Shown piece after piece: positions 37,179 through 45,917 of a stretch of DNA of 64,000 nucleotides (the first letter of the stretch is position 1; each line of letters begins with the position of its first letter). Where the stretch lies: the NCBI RefSeq assembly GCF_000731955.1, contig NZ_JNCK01000001.1, positions 2,108,001 through 2,172,000 on the forward strand, given 5' to 3'. Source of the stretch: Halomonas zincidurans B6 (GTDB taxonomy: Bacteria > Pseudomonadota > Gammaproteobacteria > Pseudomonadales > Halomonadaceae). Below the pieces are notes generated by a model, which worked only from the letters and a program-made list of their open reading frames with translations, ran no database searches and was not told the origin of the DNA. A program made the translations under genes and the position numbers.

Positions 37179-38531
37179 CTACTGGCCAGGCCGCTCCTCC
37201 CGACTCGGCGACGGGGGCGCGCTCAACCATCGCCAATAGTGCGTCACCAGCCCGCCGACGATCAGATTGTTGACTATTACCCCGGTACTGAAGGACAGAT
37301 ACGACTCGAACTGATTGACGATCACCCAGTAAACGAAGAAACTGCAGGCGAACAGCGCCATGTCGTTGGGCATCGCCCCACCCCGCCAAGCCAGCCAGGT
37401 TGCGCGACCAACCCAGATCACCAGCGCGCCCATCACTGCCAGGCCAAGCAGCCCGTAGGCAACCCAGGTCTCGATAAAGAAATTATGCAGGTGGCCGTAG
37501 TTCTTCTTGACGAATTCCGGTAACCAGGGCGTTTCGTCGATGACCAGGCTCCGACCCTGGCCACCCCAGCCGACCAGCGGCCGTTCGCCAATCCACTCCG
37601 CGGCGGCCACCCAAGTATTAATGCGTATGCCGATGCTGCTGTAAGGCACATTCTCCAGGTTGCCTTCCAGCACCTCGCCGATCACCTGGCTTTCAGCCGT
37701 CAACCGCTCACTCAACGTGTCCTGAAATGCCGCAAGCAGCGCCGTCAGAGCGACCAGCCCTGCGCCTGCCGCAATCAGCAGCGTGCGACGCAAGCGCGCA
37801 AGCCCGACGTGACGCACCTGCCAGACGAGCCACATGGCCCCCATCAAGGGCAAGGCCAGCGCCAGCGCCAGCCACACGGCCCGCGTCTGGCCGATGACGA
37901 CACCCACGGCACACAGCAACAGCACCGCCAGCCAACTCACCAAGCGCCATGTCGCAACACGCGGCCAGCCGATCCAGCGCGGCGCAAACGCAACCACACC
38001 GACCAGGACCACACCGAACAGCATGGAAGCATGCTGATTATTGCGAATGCCAAAGCCCACTCGCTGACCTTGCAGCCCCCGCCACCACTCCTGCCAACCG
38101 CCACCATAGATGTACGTGGCGATCAGATAGCCCACCACGGCCAGCCCCCACACAAGCAGCGTGTTGTGCGTACTCCCGCCCAGCCACCAGGCGACGGCGA
38201 TAAAGATGAACAGCTTGGCCAGCCGATCGACTTCGGGAATGGCCGAGATCCATTGCGGATGGTTGAAATAGCCCAGCGTCCATGACAACACCTGCACCGC
38301 AATGGCCGCCAGCAACAGCCAGAGCGCGGCACTGTTGCGCAATCCACGACCGCAGGCCAACAGCGCGATCAGCCCGGCTACCGCCATCAGGGTTTCAATG
38401 GGGTCGCCCACCTCGGGCCAGAGGATCTTGAAGAACGCCATCAGGCATAGCGCCAGGCCGCCAGACCGGGCAAGCCAACGGGGCGAATGCCAAGGGGCCG
38501 GGCGCCAGGATGGAACAAGTCTCTTGATCAT
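37179..38531 (-). CDS. O-antigen ligase/polymerase family protein (Wzy/WaaL-like)
   Basis: A 450-residue polytopic membrane protein with about 11 hydrophobic segments. The Wzy_C-type periplasmic loop is visible: IGIRINTWVAAAEWIGERPL, VGWGGQGRSLVID and YGHLHNFFIETWVAYGLLG, where the HLHNFF histidine is typical of WaaL. GQTRAVWLALALALPL carries the conserved Arg. It would join O-antigen to lipid A core or polymerise a glycan. No other glycan genes are nearby, so it stands alone. Confidence 0.82.
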   Translation of the reverse strand: MIKRLVPSWRPAPWHSPRWLARSGGLALCLMAFFKILWPEVGDPIETLMAVAGLIALLACGRGLRNSAALWLLLAAIAVQVLSWTLGYFNHPQWISAIPEVDRLAKLFIFIAVAWWLGGSTHNTLLVWGLAVVGYLIATYIYGGGWQEWWRGLQGQRVGFGIRNNQHASMLFGVVLVGVVAFAPRWIGWPRVATWRLVSWLAVLLLCAVGVVIGQTRAVWLALALALPLMGAMWLVWQVRHVGLARLRRTLLIAAGAGLVALTALLAAFQDTLSERLTAESQVIGEVLEGNLENVPYSSIGIRINTWVAAAEWIGERPLVGWGGQGRSLVIDETPWLPEFVKKNYGHLHNFFIETWVAYGLLGLAVMGALVIWVGRATWLAWRGGAMPNDMALFACSFFVYWVIVNQFESYLSFSTGVIVNNLIVGGLVTHYWRWLSAPPSPSREERPGQ

Positions 38532-38628
38532 GCGGAACTCTTGTCAGTCAAAGAAGGTGCGTGCGGCCATGCCCCACAGGGTTCAGAGTCTAACAGCTGC
38601 TGAGGGTCCAACCAGCTTGACAGTGAGG

Positions 38629-38729
38629 GACGGCACGCTCCACGTAGCTTGGCGCTGCATAGACCCCCCAGCTGCAGGTCGCCGATGCGCCGTGCCATCA
38701 GCGATTGATCGGTAAGCTCGCCACCGCGG
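38629..38729 (-). pseudogene. LysR fragment, duplicate of the gene at 49814-50779
   Basis: The minus strand reads RGGELTDQSLMARRIGDLQL, matching the intact LysR protein with one change. The DNA is about 90% identical to 50250-50350. One additional C in the CCCCCC run (38662-38670 area) shifts the frame. It ends abruptly at the RidA relic. Confidence 0.85.
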
Positions 38730-38864
38730 GCATGGAAGGTGATGCCCGAGTTTTGGGGGAACGCCCCGCACCCGACGCTGACCGCCGTCGGCGTCACCTG
38801 GCTCTATGGCTTCGATTTTGAAATCAAGGTAATAGCGAATCTTCCGGAATCGGCCACCGAGTGA
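38730..38864 (+). pseudogene. RidA C-terminal fragment, duplicate of the gene at 50934-51338
   Basis: The plus strand reads AWKVMPEFWGNAPHPTLTAV and continues GVTWLYGFDFEIKVIANLPE to a TGA, nearly the same as the last 44 residues of the intact RidA. The 5' two thirds and the shared promoter are gone, replaced by the adjoining LysR piece. Confidence 0.88.
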
Positions 38865-39073
38865 GCTCGGCCATTACCGGGTCACGTTCGAGCGTTTCCC
38901 GGTTCACCCGATCGACCAGTTCGAGCAGCGTCTCGTACTTCGACGTGCCGGACGTGCCGGCCACGCTGGTTAACTCAGGCGCTCCCTGACAAGTCGGCCA
39001 TCGGGCGCCAGGATAGGCTATCGAGTCCAGCTGCAGCCGGCTACCGGGCTTCGAATGTCACGCTCGGGGTTGC

Positions 39074-40204
39074 TCATCCCTCTTCCATTCCTTGGCGACA
39101 TATCACCACCCGGTTCCTGCCGTCGCGCTTGCCGACGTAAAGCGACTCATCCGCCCGCGAGATCAGGGCCTGCAGGTCGACGTCCTCATCGTGTGCAATA
39201 GCGATACCGATGGTGACGCTCAGGCGCATCTCGCTCATTTCTTCCATAAGCGGCAGCTCGGCGACCTTCGTCTTCAAGCGCTCCGCCACGATGAGAGCGT
39301 CGTCAGGGCCGGTGTCGGGCAGGGCAACCACGAACTCTTCGCCACCAAAACGGCCTATCACATCCGTGGGGCGCAGAGCGTGCGTACAAACTTCCGAGAC
39401 CCTGGCCAGCACCCAGTCTCCGTGACTGTGGCCCCAGGTATCGTTGATGCTCTTGAAATGATCCACGTCGATCATGAAAAGGCTGAACGGTACCTTTTCC
39501 GATCGCGAATTCTGCAGCAGCGCCTTGGCTCGCTTCATGAAATGGCTCCGACTATTCAGCCCCGTCAGGGCATCCCGCTCGGCGACCATGCGCAACTGCT
39601 CTTCCAGCGATTTTCGATGCGCTATTTCCTTGAGCAGTTGGCGGTTTTTATCGCGCGCTTCGTGAAGCAGCGCAAATTGCTTGCGCTGCAGGCTCTCCAG
39701 ACGCAGCAAGGCACAGAAGCCCACTACATTGGTCATGACCAGCAACAGCGCCAAGCGCAGCGTATCCACCGGCGCAAGCTCGGCAAACAGTACCGCAGAG
39801 ATCAGAAAGCCGATGCTCAGATAGAGGCTGGCGAACGTTACCACCGTCAGCAGGTTGGGGATCAGGAGATAGAACGCCATGGTAGCGACCACCACCGCCG
39901 TTATCTGCGTGGAGAGGCTCTCGGGGCGCAGGGGAACAATCAGGATGATGCCCGTCGCAAGTATCCAGAGCGGCATGGCGTGTAGCCATATTCTTGAATA
40001 GCTGCCCCTGCGTGCGATAATCAATGCCAGGAAAAGGCAGAGACCAACCACCACGCTGCGCATGGCAATCAACAGGTAATATTCTCTGGAAAGGCCCAGC
40101 AGATAGTAGTCGGTAATGGCGAACATGCCAAAGATCAAGGTCGCCACGATCAACGAAAGCGAGGACTCGAGTCGCACCCTCGTCTTGATGGACCTGCGAT
40201 ACAT
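39074..40204 (-). CDS. Membrane diguanylate cyclase (GGDEF domain)
   Basis: A 376-residue protein starting MYRRSIKTRVRLESSL, preceded by AGGGAG. Six hydrophobic segments (residues 15-185) lead to a short coiled coil ARDKNRQLLKEIAHRKSLEE and a GGDEF domain: RDALTGLNSRSHFMKRAKAL, IDVDHFKSINDTWGHSHGD and the active RFGGEEF site. It should make cyclic di-GMP. No RxxD inhibitory site is obvious five residues before GGEEF (LRPTDVIGRFGG has RPTD, a candidate). An open extension upstream runs into the ISL3 end and is an artefact of the insertion. Confidence 0.9.
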   Translation of the reverse strand: MYRRSIKTRVRLESSLSLIVATLIFGMFAITDYYLLGLSREYYLLIAMRSVVVGLCLFLALIIARRGSYSRIWLHAMPLWILATGIILIVPLRPESLSTQITAVVVATMAFYLLIPNLLTVVTFASLYLSIGFLISAVLFAELAPVDTLRLALLLVMTNVVGFCALLRLESLQRKQFALLHEARDKNRQLLKEIAHRKSLEEQLRMVAERDALTGLNSRSHFMKRAKALLQNSRSEKVPFSLFMIDVDHFKSINDTWGHSHGDWVLARVSEVCTHALRPTDVIGRFGGEEFVVALPDTGPDDALIVAERLKTKVAELPLMEEMSEMRLSVTIGIAIAHDEDVDLQALISRADESLYVGKRDGRNRVVICRQGMEEG

Positions 40205-40267
40205 TGACTCCCTGCCATCGTCACGAAACTGCCCCGTCAGCCAATGTACGTCATATTGCTTTTTTAG

Positions 40268-41025
40268 GGCTCTTCGTCGTTTCATGTGGATTTGGCCTGA
40301 TCCAGCAGGCTCCCCACCGGGCTGCCAATCAGATAGATCATGGTGATGAAGTAACCCTCGTTGCGGTACCCGCGAGCCCGTGATCGGGCGCCTTGAAACA
40401 AGCTGTTCATCCCTTCCAGTCGTGCATTGGTCAGCGCCGATAGCCAGCGCCGAATGACCCGGTCGGCATGCCGTTCCAGGATGTTCAACGCCTTCCTGAC
40501 CGGCGCCAACAGGGCCTTGTCCGCGATCGCCTCCCGGGCGAAATTAAGGAAGCGGGTGATCCGCCAGCGGGCCCCGCGAGGGGTGGGCGCCTGCTGAATC
40601 CAGCGCAGCTTCTCCTTGATGCTCCAGAGCAGGGTGAAGTCGCTCCCGGGACGCGCCCAGGGCACCTCGACACGTTTGATGCCATGGTCGGGACACTTGG
40701 CGCGGGGCACCCGAGCATGCAGGTAACAGTGATGCTGAAAGAAGTTCAGATGGCGCCAGGTCCTGGTGGTGAAGTCATGCGCAGGACAGGCCTTGCCGCA
40801 CTCGGGGCAGGGGTAAAGATTACCTCGCTCGGCTTCGACATGGAGGTCCAGACGGTGAGGTGACACGGCAGTATCCAGGTGCTGATCCTTGAGAGTCCAA
40901 GGTGCTTCAAGGCCCAGGCCAAGGGTCAGAATCTGCGTGCCGTTCATGTTCTACCTCCTGTCCATATGGAGGTCATATCCTGGCCCCGTTCAAGGGACGA
41001 ATTCCACACCCAACGACGAAGAGCC
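40268..41025 (-). mobile_element. Internally deleted ISL3-family element
   Basis: The element is bounded by inverted ends: GGCTCTTCGTCGTT at 40268-40281 and its complement AACGACGAAGAGCC at 41012-41025, with further matches inside. It is about 760 bp, roughly half of a normal ISL3 element. No clear 8-bp target duplication is visible (flanks TTTTTTAG and GTATTTTC). It sits just upstream of the diguanylate cyclase start. With both ends intact it could move if a full ISL3 transposase is supplied. Confidence 0.8.
40282..40947 (-). pseudogene. ISL3 transposase lacking its catalytic core
   Basis: A 221-residue open frame starting MNGTQILTLGLGLEAPW after AGGAGGTAGAAC. The N-terminal zinc-finger part (CPECGKACPAHDFTTRTWRH) is joined in frame at about residue 105 to the C-terminal part (LEGMNSLFQGARSRARGYRN). 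The DDE catalytic centre, normally about 180 residues, is missing. The frame is otherwise clean, so a DNA-binding fragment could be made. Confidence 0.85.
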
Positions 41026-41184
41026 GTATTTTCTATCGGCCGCTAGCCCAGGGGCTTACCTCTACTTAGCCTCGCTCGGTAACGTTTTGCAATGAGACTT
41101 ACCGGCAAGTTTGGGGAAGCCGGCAATTCTGGGCGACGCTCATCAGCCCGCTCGGTCGCGCAAACCGTAGCGGCGGCTACTCGG

Positions 41185-41606
41185 CTATCCCTCGCTTTCG
41201 CCAGCCACCCAGCGGGCGAAGGCGTCGGCTTGGGGGGGGGCCGTCTCCTGCACGGCGTAGACCACCAGGCGCAGATGCCGACCTTCGTCGACGATCAGGC
41301 GGGTGTGCTCACAGCCGACCTTGCCCAGGCCATCGAGATCGAGCGCACGCTCTGGCAAGGGGCATCCACCTCGTGGCGGCGCCACCACTGGCAAAATTCG
41401 GGCGAGTGCGCTGAAAGTTCCTTCATCAGGATGCCGATGGCGGGATCGCCATCCGCCCGCGCGTAGTCGCGCCGGAAACTGGAGAGAAAGCGTGGCACCA
41501 GGGTCGGCCAGTCGGCGATCACCGGGCGCAGCTCGGGGTCGGTGAACAGCATCCAGAGCAGATTGCGATACTCGGCGGGCCGGCGGGCTTGGCCCTCGCC
41601 GCCTTG
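41185..41606 (-). pseudogene. MmyB-like HTH regulator C-terminal remnant
   Basis: Minus strand from just after the hipA stop reads RRPAEYRNLLWMLFTDPELR, then LVPRFLSSFRRDYARADGDP and HSPEFCQWWRRHEV, typical of the MmyB ligand-binding domain. A frameshift near 41370 moves to LDLDGLGKVGCEHTRLIVDE and VYAVQE, then past a G9 run to a stop. The HTH part is absent. Confidence 0.75.
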
Positions 41607-42926
41607 TTAGCCGAGTAACTGCGCGCGTGTGGCCGCAAAGCCATCCCGTATCGTGCTATGCGCGGCGCCGAGGCCCTCGACACAGTAGCTGTTCAAAAAC
41701 TGTCGGCCGGCAAAAAGCCTGCGGTCGGTCTCGGTCAGCTTGGCTTGCTCGCAGACCCCGTCCCATGCACCGGCGATCGTGAGGAGTTGGTTCTCGATGA
41801 TGGCCTGGGCCTGTTGGTCATTGAGCAGGAAATCCGGGGCGGCCGCGAGGCAGCTGTGCAGCGTACTCATACGGTTTTCGCCCTTGATCAGCATCGCCTG
41901 CGTCGCCTCGTTGCCCGTTCGCCCCTGCGGGCAGATGTCATAGGCCGGGGTCAACGAGAGCATCCTGCCGTCCCAGAACGCGGCATGGTTGCGGGCATGA
42001 TCGTCCGTGTTGCCGCACAGGATATTGAAGACGATCCGAGCGTAGAGCTCTCGCAGCGTTTGCTTGGGGTCGGTGAAGCGGTGACGGATGACTTCGGCAA
42101 GATCCTCGTAAGACGCATAGCGCGCCATCATTTCGTCAAGGCCGAGCATCGTCAGCGCCGACACCATCGCTTTGCGCTGCCAGCCAGCCCCTGATTTGAT
42201 GCGATCGAAGCGGTCGATGAGCAGCACATCCTTGCCGGCCGCCGCAGTCAACGAGACCGGGGCGACATCGAGCTCACATGCAGCCGCCAGCTTCATGGCG
42301 ATGAATTCCGCCTTCACGACGCTGTAAATATCCGTGCTCGACGAGAACTTGGCGATCATTTTGCGATCGCCATGGTCGATCAGGGCCTTCGGGCGGGCGC
42401 CGCCAATCGAGGTGCCGTGGTTCAACGCCTGGTCGAGGGCGGGCGTCAGCGGGGCGCCCTTCTCGATCCGTTCAGCCGCTTCCAGCAACTCTTCATAAGA
42501 CGCCTCGGCCTTGAGGCGAGGCACGTATTCCGTGGCGGAATGCTGGAAGTCGAGGGCGCCGATCCGGTCCGACCCCGATTCGAGCCAATAGGTGAGTTCG
42601 GAGATGTCGTCAGCTGCGGCGCCAGCGGCCTTGCCCCCCATCAGACGATTGATGATCACCCGGCGCCCCCAGGCATCGGGCGAGGCGTCACGCAGGCAAC
42701 TGGCCATCGACAGGCCAGCGGTCGGTTCGATCAGGCCGCGGCGCAACGGCAGTTCGGGGTCATAGATCGGGATCGCGCCATCGCGCGCCAGGTAGCTGGC
42801 ACCATAGTTGAAGCTGTAGCCATCGCCATGCTGCGTGACGCGACCGGCCACCACGGGTTGCGTCTCTCCCGGCAACCAGATCCAGACATAGGCCTCTCGT
42901 GGCTGCGTCAGCCTAGAAGTCATCAT
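41607..42926 (-). CDS. hipA: HipA-family serine/threonine kinase toxin
   Basis: A 439-residue HipA-like kinase with two ATGs at the start; AGGAGG lies just before, favouring the second (42923). Features: N-terminal couple_HipA region (RRGLIEPTAGLSMASCLRDA), HGTSIGGARPKALI (the regulatory/ATP loop), catalytic NILCGNTDDHARNHA and SLTPAYDICP (metal loop). Classic HipA phosphorylates glutamyl-tRNA synthetase and induces persistence; targets of this homologue are unknown. It overlaps hipB by 14 bp. The motifs are intact, so activity is likely. Confidence 0.9.
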   Translation of the reverse strand: MMTSRLTQPREAYVWIWLPGETQPVVAGRVTQHGDGYSFNYGASYLARDGAIPIYDPELPLRRGLIEPTAGLSMASCLRDASPDAWGRRVIINRLMGGKAAGAAADDISELTYWLESGSDRIGALDFQHSATEYVPRLKAEASYEELLEAAERIEKGAPLTPALDQALNHGTSIGGARPKALIDHGDRKMIAKFSSSTDIYSVVKAEFIAMKLAAACELDVAPVSLTAAAGKDVLLIDRFDRIKSGAGWQRKAMVSALTMLGLDEMMARYASYEDLAEVIRHRFTDPKQTLRELYARIVFNILCGNTDDHARNHAAFWDGRMLSLTPAYDICPQGRTGNEATQAMLIKGENRMSTLHSCLAAAPDFLLNDQQAQAIIENQLLTIAGAWDGVCEQAKLTETDRRLFAGRQFLNSYCVEGLGAAHSTIRDGFAATRAQLLG

Positions 42927-43251
42927 CGACCTCCTGCCTGCCCGGGCGAACCCGCTTCGGCAGCAGCGTCAGTTTTTCCTCGAGATGGGCGTTATGCATC
43001 GCACCCGCCCGGTCGTCGACATCGAACAGCCGCACGCCAACGAGTGTGGCGACCTCGAAGACGATGCCGATCTCGGTGCCGGCTTCGCCATTTTCGATGT
43101 TACGGAGGGTCTTACGCGAGATGCCTGCGCGCTCGGACAGTTCCGCAGCGGTGAGTTCCCGCTCCAAGCGGCCAGCCTTGATCAGCTTGCCGAGGATCGA
43201 GAGTGCCTGCCTGGTGACGCGGGAGTAGCTGCGCGGCCGCTTCATTGCCAT
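42913..43251 (-). CDS. hipB: HipB-like antitoxin (Xre HTH)
   Basis: A 112-residue protein, starting at ATG 43251 or at 43245. The Xre helix-turn-helix is LIKAGRLERELTAAELSERA followed by GISRKTLRNIENGEAGTEI. A C-terminal tail of about 35 residues is charged and ends EVDDDF. It neutralises HipA and, with it, should repress the operon through palindromes just upstream. Confidence 0.9.
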   Translation of the reverse strand: MAMKRPRSYSRVTRQALSILGKLIKAGRLERELTAAELSERAGISRKTLRNIENGEAGTEIGIVFEVATLVGVRLFDVDDRAGAMHNAHLEEKLTLLPKRVRPGRQEVDDDF

Positions 43252-43278
43252 CTCGTCAAATTGGGCATTTTAATACTC

Positions 43279-43310
43279 ATTATATAGCTTGTGAGCATTC
43301 AAGTGCTCAC
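43279..43310 (-). promoter_or_regulatory. hipBA promoter and operator
   Basis: On the minus strand a perfect -10 TATAAT lies at 43284-43279. The inverted repeat GTGAGCA-TTCAAG-TGCTCAC (43291-43310) covers the expected -35 zone. Related AT-rich half sites (ATGAGCATTTAAAG, GGGCATTTTATTACCC) lie farther upstream to 43395. This suits autoregulation by HipB. Confidence 0.65.
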
Positions 43311-43439
43311 TATGAAACGGCCTGCATGAGATAGCAAGAATATGGGCATTTTATTACCCAAAAGGTCGTTATATGAAACTTTAAATGCTCATTCTCCAAG
43401 CAGTTGGTGATCATTACCTGAATCAATCGTGCTGTAGAG

Positions 43440-43858
43440 CGCCCTCGGCGCCTCGCTCGGCGGGCTCGCCTAGCGCTACAGATGCCTGTCGACGCGCTCT
43501 CCATAGCCGCCGGGCTCGTGGCGCTATCGGACATGGGCGTGCAGGCATGGCTGCTGAGGACGCAGGCTCGTGCGCGCGGTGTGGTCTGCCCCGGTTCGTG
43601 AACTCGCATCATGCGTCGGACCGTAATGAATAATGTATCAATACGTTGCGCCAGGTGCTCCTGCGTTAATCGACGCATGCGACGCGCTATTGATAGAACA
43701 TGACCGAGATTACTCAAGGCAAGCGCCACGAGGGGCGGCATCGCAACCTGGCTGCCAGAGCGTTTGGAACCTGAGGACACCATATCCAAGCTATCCAAAT
43801 ATGAACGGTAGTTGCTCCATAGGAGACAAATTTGAACACTACAATGAGCCCGCCTCAT
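43440..43858 (-). pseudogene. Possible HipB-like HTH relic
   Basis: The minus strand reads ALSNLGHVLSIARRMRRLTQ then EHLAQRIDTLFITVRRM, resembling an Xre/HipB helix-turn-helix with an imperfect turn. The rest of the open frame is arginine/alanine-rich and not protein-like. This may be an older antitoxin copy. Weak evidence. Confidence 0.35.
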
Positions 43859-44081
43859 TCATCAGGGTGCCGAAAGAGGGTGCTGAACCGAGAGGCTGCC
43901 AGTATCGGCCCGCTTCGATGTCATCAGGCTATTGAGTAGCCGGTTGACTTATTCCCCATTCGGCTTATGGGCGGTCGCTTCATAACTATTGAGAAAAGAT
44001 ATCTGACGCCGGCCCAGCCGTACCCGCCGACCTCCATTGTGGCCACCTTGCCTGATATGTGGATCGTGATGACGCCGAATA
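43859..44081. other. Sequence between HTH relic and IS1380 transposase
   Basis: No gene. It probably includes the surviving terminal inverted repeat of the IS1380 element somewhere in 43970-44080, but with the other end lost I cannot define it. Confidence 0.3.
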
Positions 44082-45074
44082 TCAAATCAAGGCCGTCAGC
44101 CGAGGCAGTCCCTTCAGCAAGGTGGGCCACCATTTGTCGGCCGCATCGCCGAGATGCACCGTGATCCGCCGGGCGTGCAGCGATAGCGTGGCGGCGACCT
44201 TGAGCACCTGCTCGCGCATCCGGCTCAGGCTCCATCCCTGATGCGTGCGGCTCTCCAGCAAGCGCCGCAGCCCATGCAGGACCTGGTAGGCATAGAGGTT
44301 CAGCAGCAGATTTACCTCGTTGCGGGCCATCACGTCCTGGACGGTGGAGGCACCCCGATCCGTCGATGAGAGGTGTACGTCGAGCGCCGACTTCACCTCG
44401 CCCATGTGGGCCTCGGCGCTGCCGCGTTTGCGGTAGAGCGCCAGGACCTTCTCCGGCGGCCAGTCGAACGTGCCGAGGTTGGTGACCAGGAAGAAGGCAT
44501 GCAGCAACAGGTCATCGGGGCGTTCCTGCACCACCAGCACCACACGCCGCGGCGTCGGCCAGGAACCGGCTTGGTACTCCAGGTCGTGGCACCATTCCCG
44601 AGGCTGCTCGGGCGGCCGGCCTCGTGGCCGCTTCAGGTGCGGCGCCGCCAACTTCTGCAGGCCCGAGTGGCTGCGCAGCCGGCCCAGGTACTCGATGTCG
44701 CGCTCTTCGAGGGCCTGCAGCGTGTCGTTGTCGGTGAAACCGGCGTCGATGCGCACTCGAACCTGGGCCCCGGTGCTCTCGTTGAGTCGCCGCACCAGAT
44801 GCGGGATCCAGGTATCGGCGTTCTCGGCCGGACCGGCGTTGCCCTCGCGTAGCAGGCCGCCGACCCTGTCGCCGGTCTCGGCCAGCGAGGCGACCAGTGG
44901 CGAATAGATTCGTGCGCCGTAAAGCCCATGAAACGCCGAGCCACCCTGGTGGCCGTGAACCTCGATCGGCAGGCCGTCGATGTCCAGCGTCAGGTGCGTG
45001 GGCCGTTCGCCATTCTTCAACGCGGTCAGACGCCAGACCACCAGACGCAGCAGCCCTTCGTCATAGCGCTGCAA
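44082..45074 (-). pseudogene. IS1380-family transposase, 5' truncated
   Basis: A 330-residue C-terminal part of an IS1380 transposase. Visible DDE features are THLTLDIDGLPIEVHGHQGG, RVRIDAGFTDNDTLQALEER and LALYRKRGSAEAHMGEVKSA, ending with NEVNLLLNLYAYQVLHGLRR. About 100 N-terminal residues are missing; a stop lies directly upstream where it abuts the RhuM remnant. Not active. Confidence 0.85.
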
Positions 45075-45086
45075 CAGCAGAAACGT

Positions 45087-45593
45087 CTACGCATAACGCG
45101 CGACGATATCCACCAGCCCGCGGCCGCCCGGCAGATCCAGCGCCGGGCTGTGTGCCGCCTTGCGCACCAGTGCCATCGCGGCCTCCAGCTCCCGCGCGTT
45201 GGCTTCGAAGCGCTGCTGGTGCAGCGTCCAGCCCTGAGTCAGATGATCCCGGAGGACGCGAGTTGCCCATTGGCGAAAGCGGACCGCGCGTCGGGAGTTG
45301 ACGCGGTAACCGACGGAAATGATGGCATCGAGGTTGTAATGCAGCCTCGCACGCTTGACCTTTCTGCCTCCTTCGATCTGAACTTGTAAGAATTCCTTAC
45401 AAGTTCCCTCTTCCACCAACTCTTCCTCTGCGTAGATATTTTTCAAGTGGATCATGATGTTCTGCGGCTTGACGTCGAACACCTCGGCCATCTGCCGTTG
45501 CGTCAGCCATACGGTCTCGCGACCCTCGTCCAGACGCACATCGACCGCCTTGTCGGCATCCTCGTAGATCAGGATTTGCAGTTGTTCGCTCAT
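45087..45593 (-). pseudogene. RhuM-family protein, 3' truncated
   Basis: 168 residues starting MSEQLQILIYEDADKAVDVR. The family core is WLTQRQMAEVFDVKPQNIMI, GRKVKRARLHYNLDAIISVG and YRVNSRRAVRFRQWATRVLR. Full RhuM proteins are about 320-340 residues, so half is lost at the joint with the IS1380 gene. RhuM (DUF2083-like, Fic-associated in some islands) is typical of mobile regions; function unknown. Confidence 0.82.
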
Positions 45594-45692
45594 GTCGATC
45601 TTGTTCGAGTGAGTTCACCGTCAAGTGACCATAGCACGCCTTCTCCGTCGAATCCGGCAGGATCGGTTACGGCATCGAACCAACAGTCATGC

Positions 45693-45915
45693 TCAGTGCA
45701 TGACGACCATCACCGCCAGCACCACCGTCAGCAGTAACAGGTACACCCCGGCATGTATGCGATCGGGAAAGCGCTCGATCCATCGCGACGCCAGGCGGAT
45801 GCCGAGCCATGAACCGGCCGCCAGCGCCAGCAAGGCGCCCAGGGCGGTATCGCTGGCCGACAGCAACACATAGGTCGCTGTGCCACTCGCCGCCATCGGC
45901 AACGACAACGGATTG
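45693..45915 (-). pseudogene. TauE/SafE-family permease C-terminal fragment
   Basis: The minus strand reads NPLSLPMAASGTATYVLLSA then ALAAGSWLGIRLASRWIERF and ends in a hydrophobic helix LLLLTVVLAVMVVMH. This is the last quarter of a TauE/SafE sulfite-exporter-like permease. Its 5' part has been lost at about 45915, where an AraC fragment begins in the opposite direction. Confidence 0.75.
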
Positions 45916-45917
45916 GC

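Larger units (their letters stand above)
38532..39073. other. Gene-free segment holding a collapsed LysR/RidA copy
   Basis: Apart from the two relics at 38629-38864, the rest shows no clear gene. On the minus strand 38870-38970 reads SKYETLLELVDRVNRETLER, which looks protein-like but matches no family I know. No promoter or RNA recognised. Confidence 0.5.

Noticed and set aside
38870..39000. Protein-like minus-strand stretch SKYETLLELVDRVNRETLER
   Set aside because: No family was recognised, no start or ribosome site is visible, and it overlaps the RidA relic antisense.
43310..43858. A complete 182-residue minus-strand gene
   Set aside because: Only about 40 residues look like an HTH; the remainder is Arg/Ala/Ser-rich and reads like a chance open frame.
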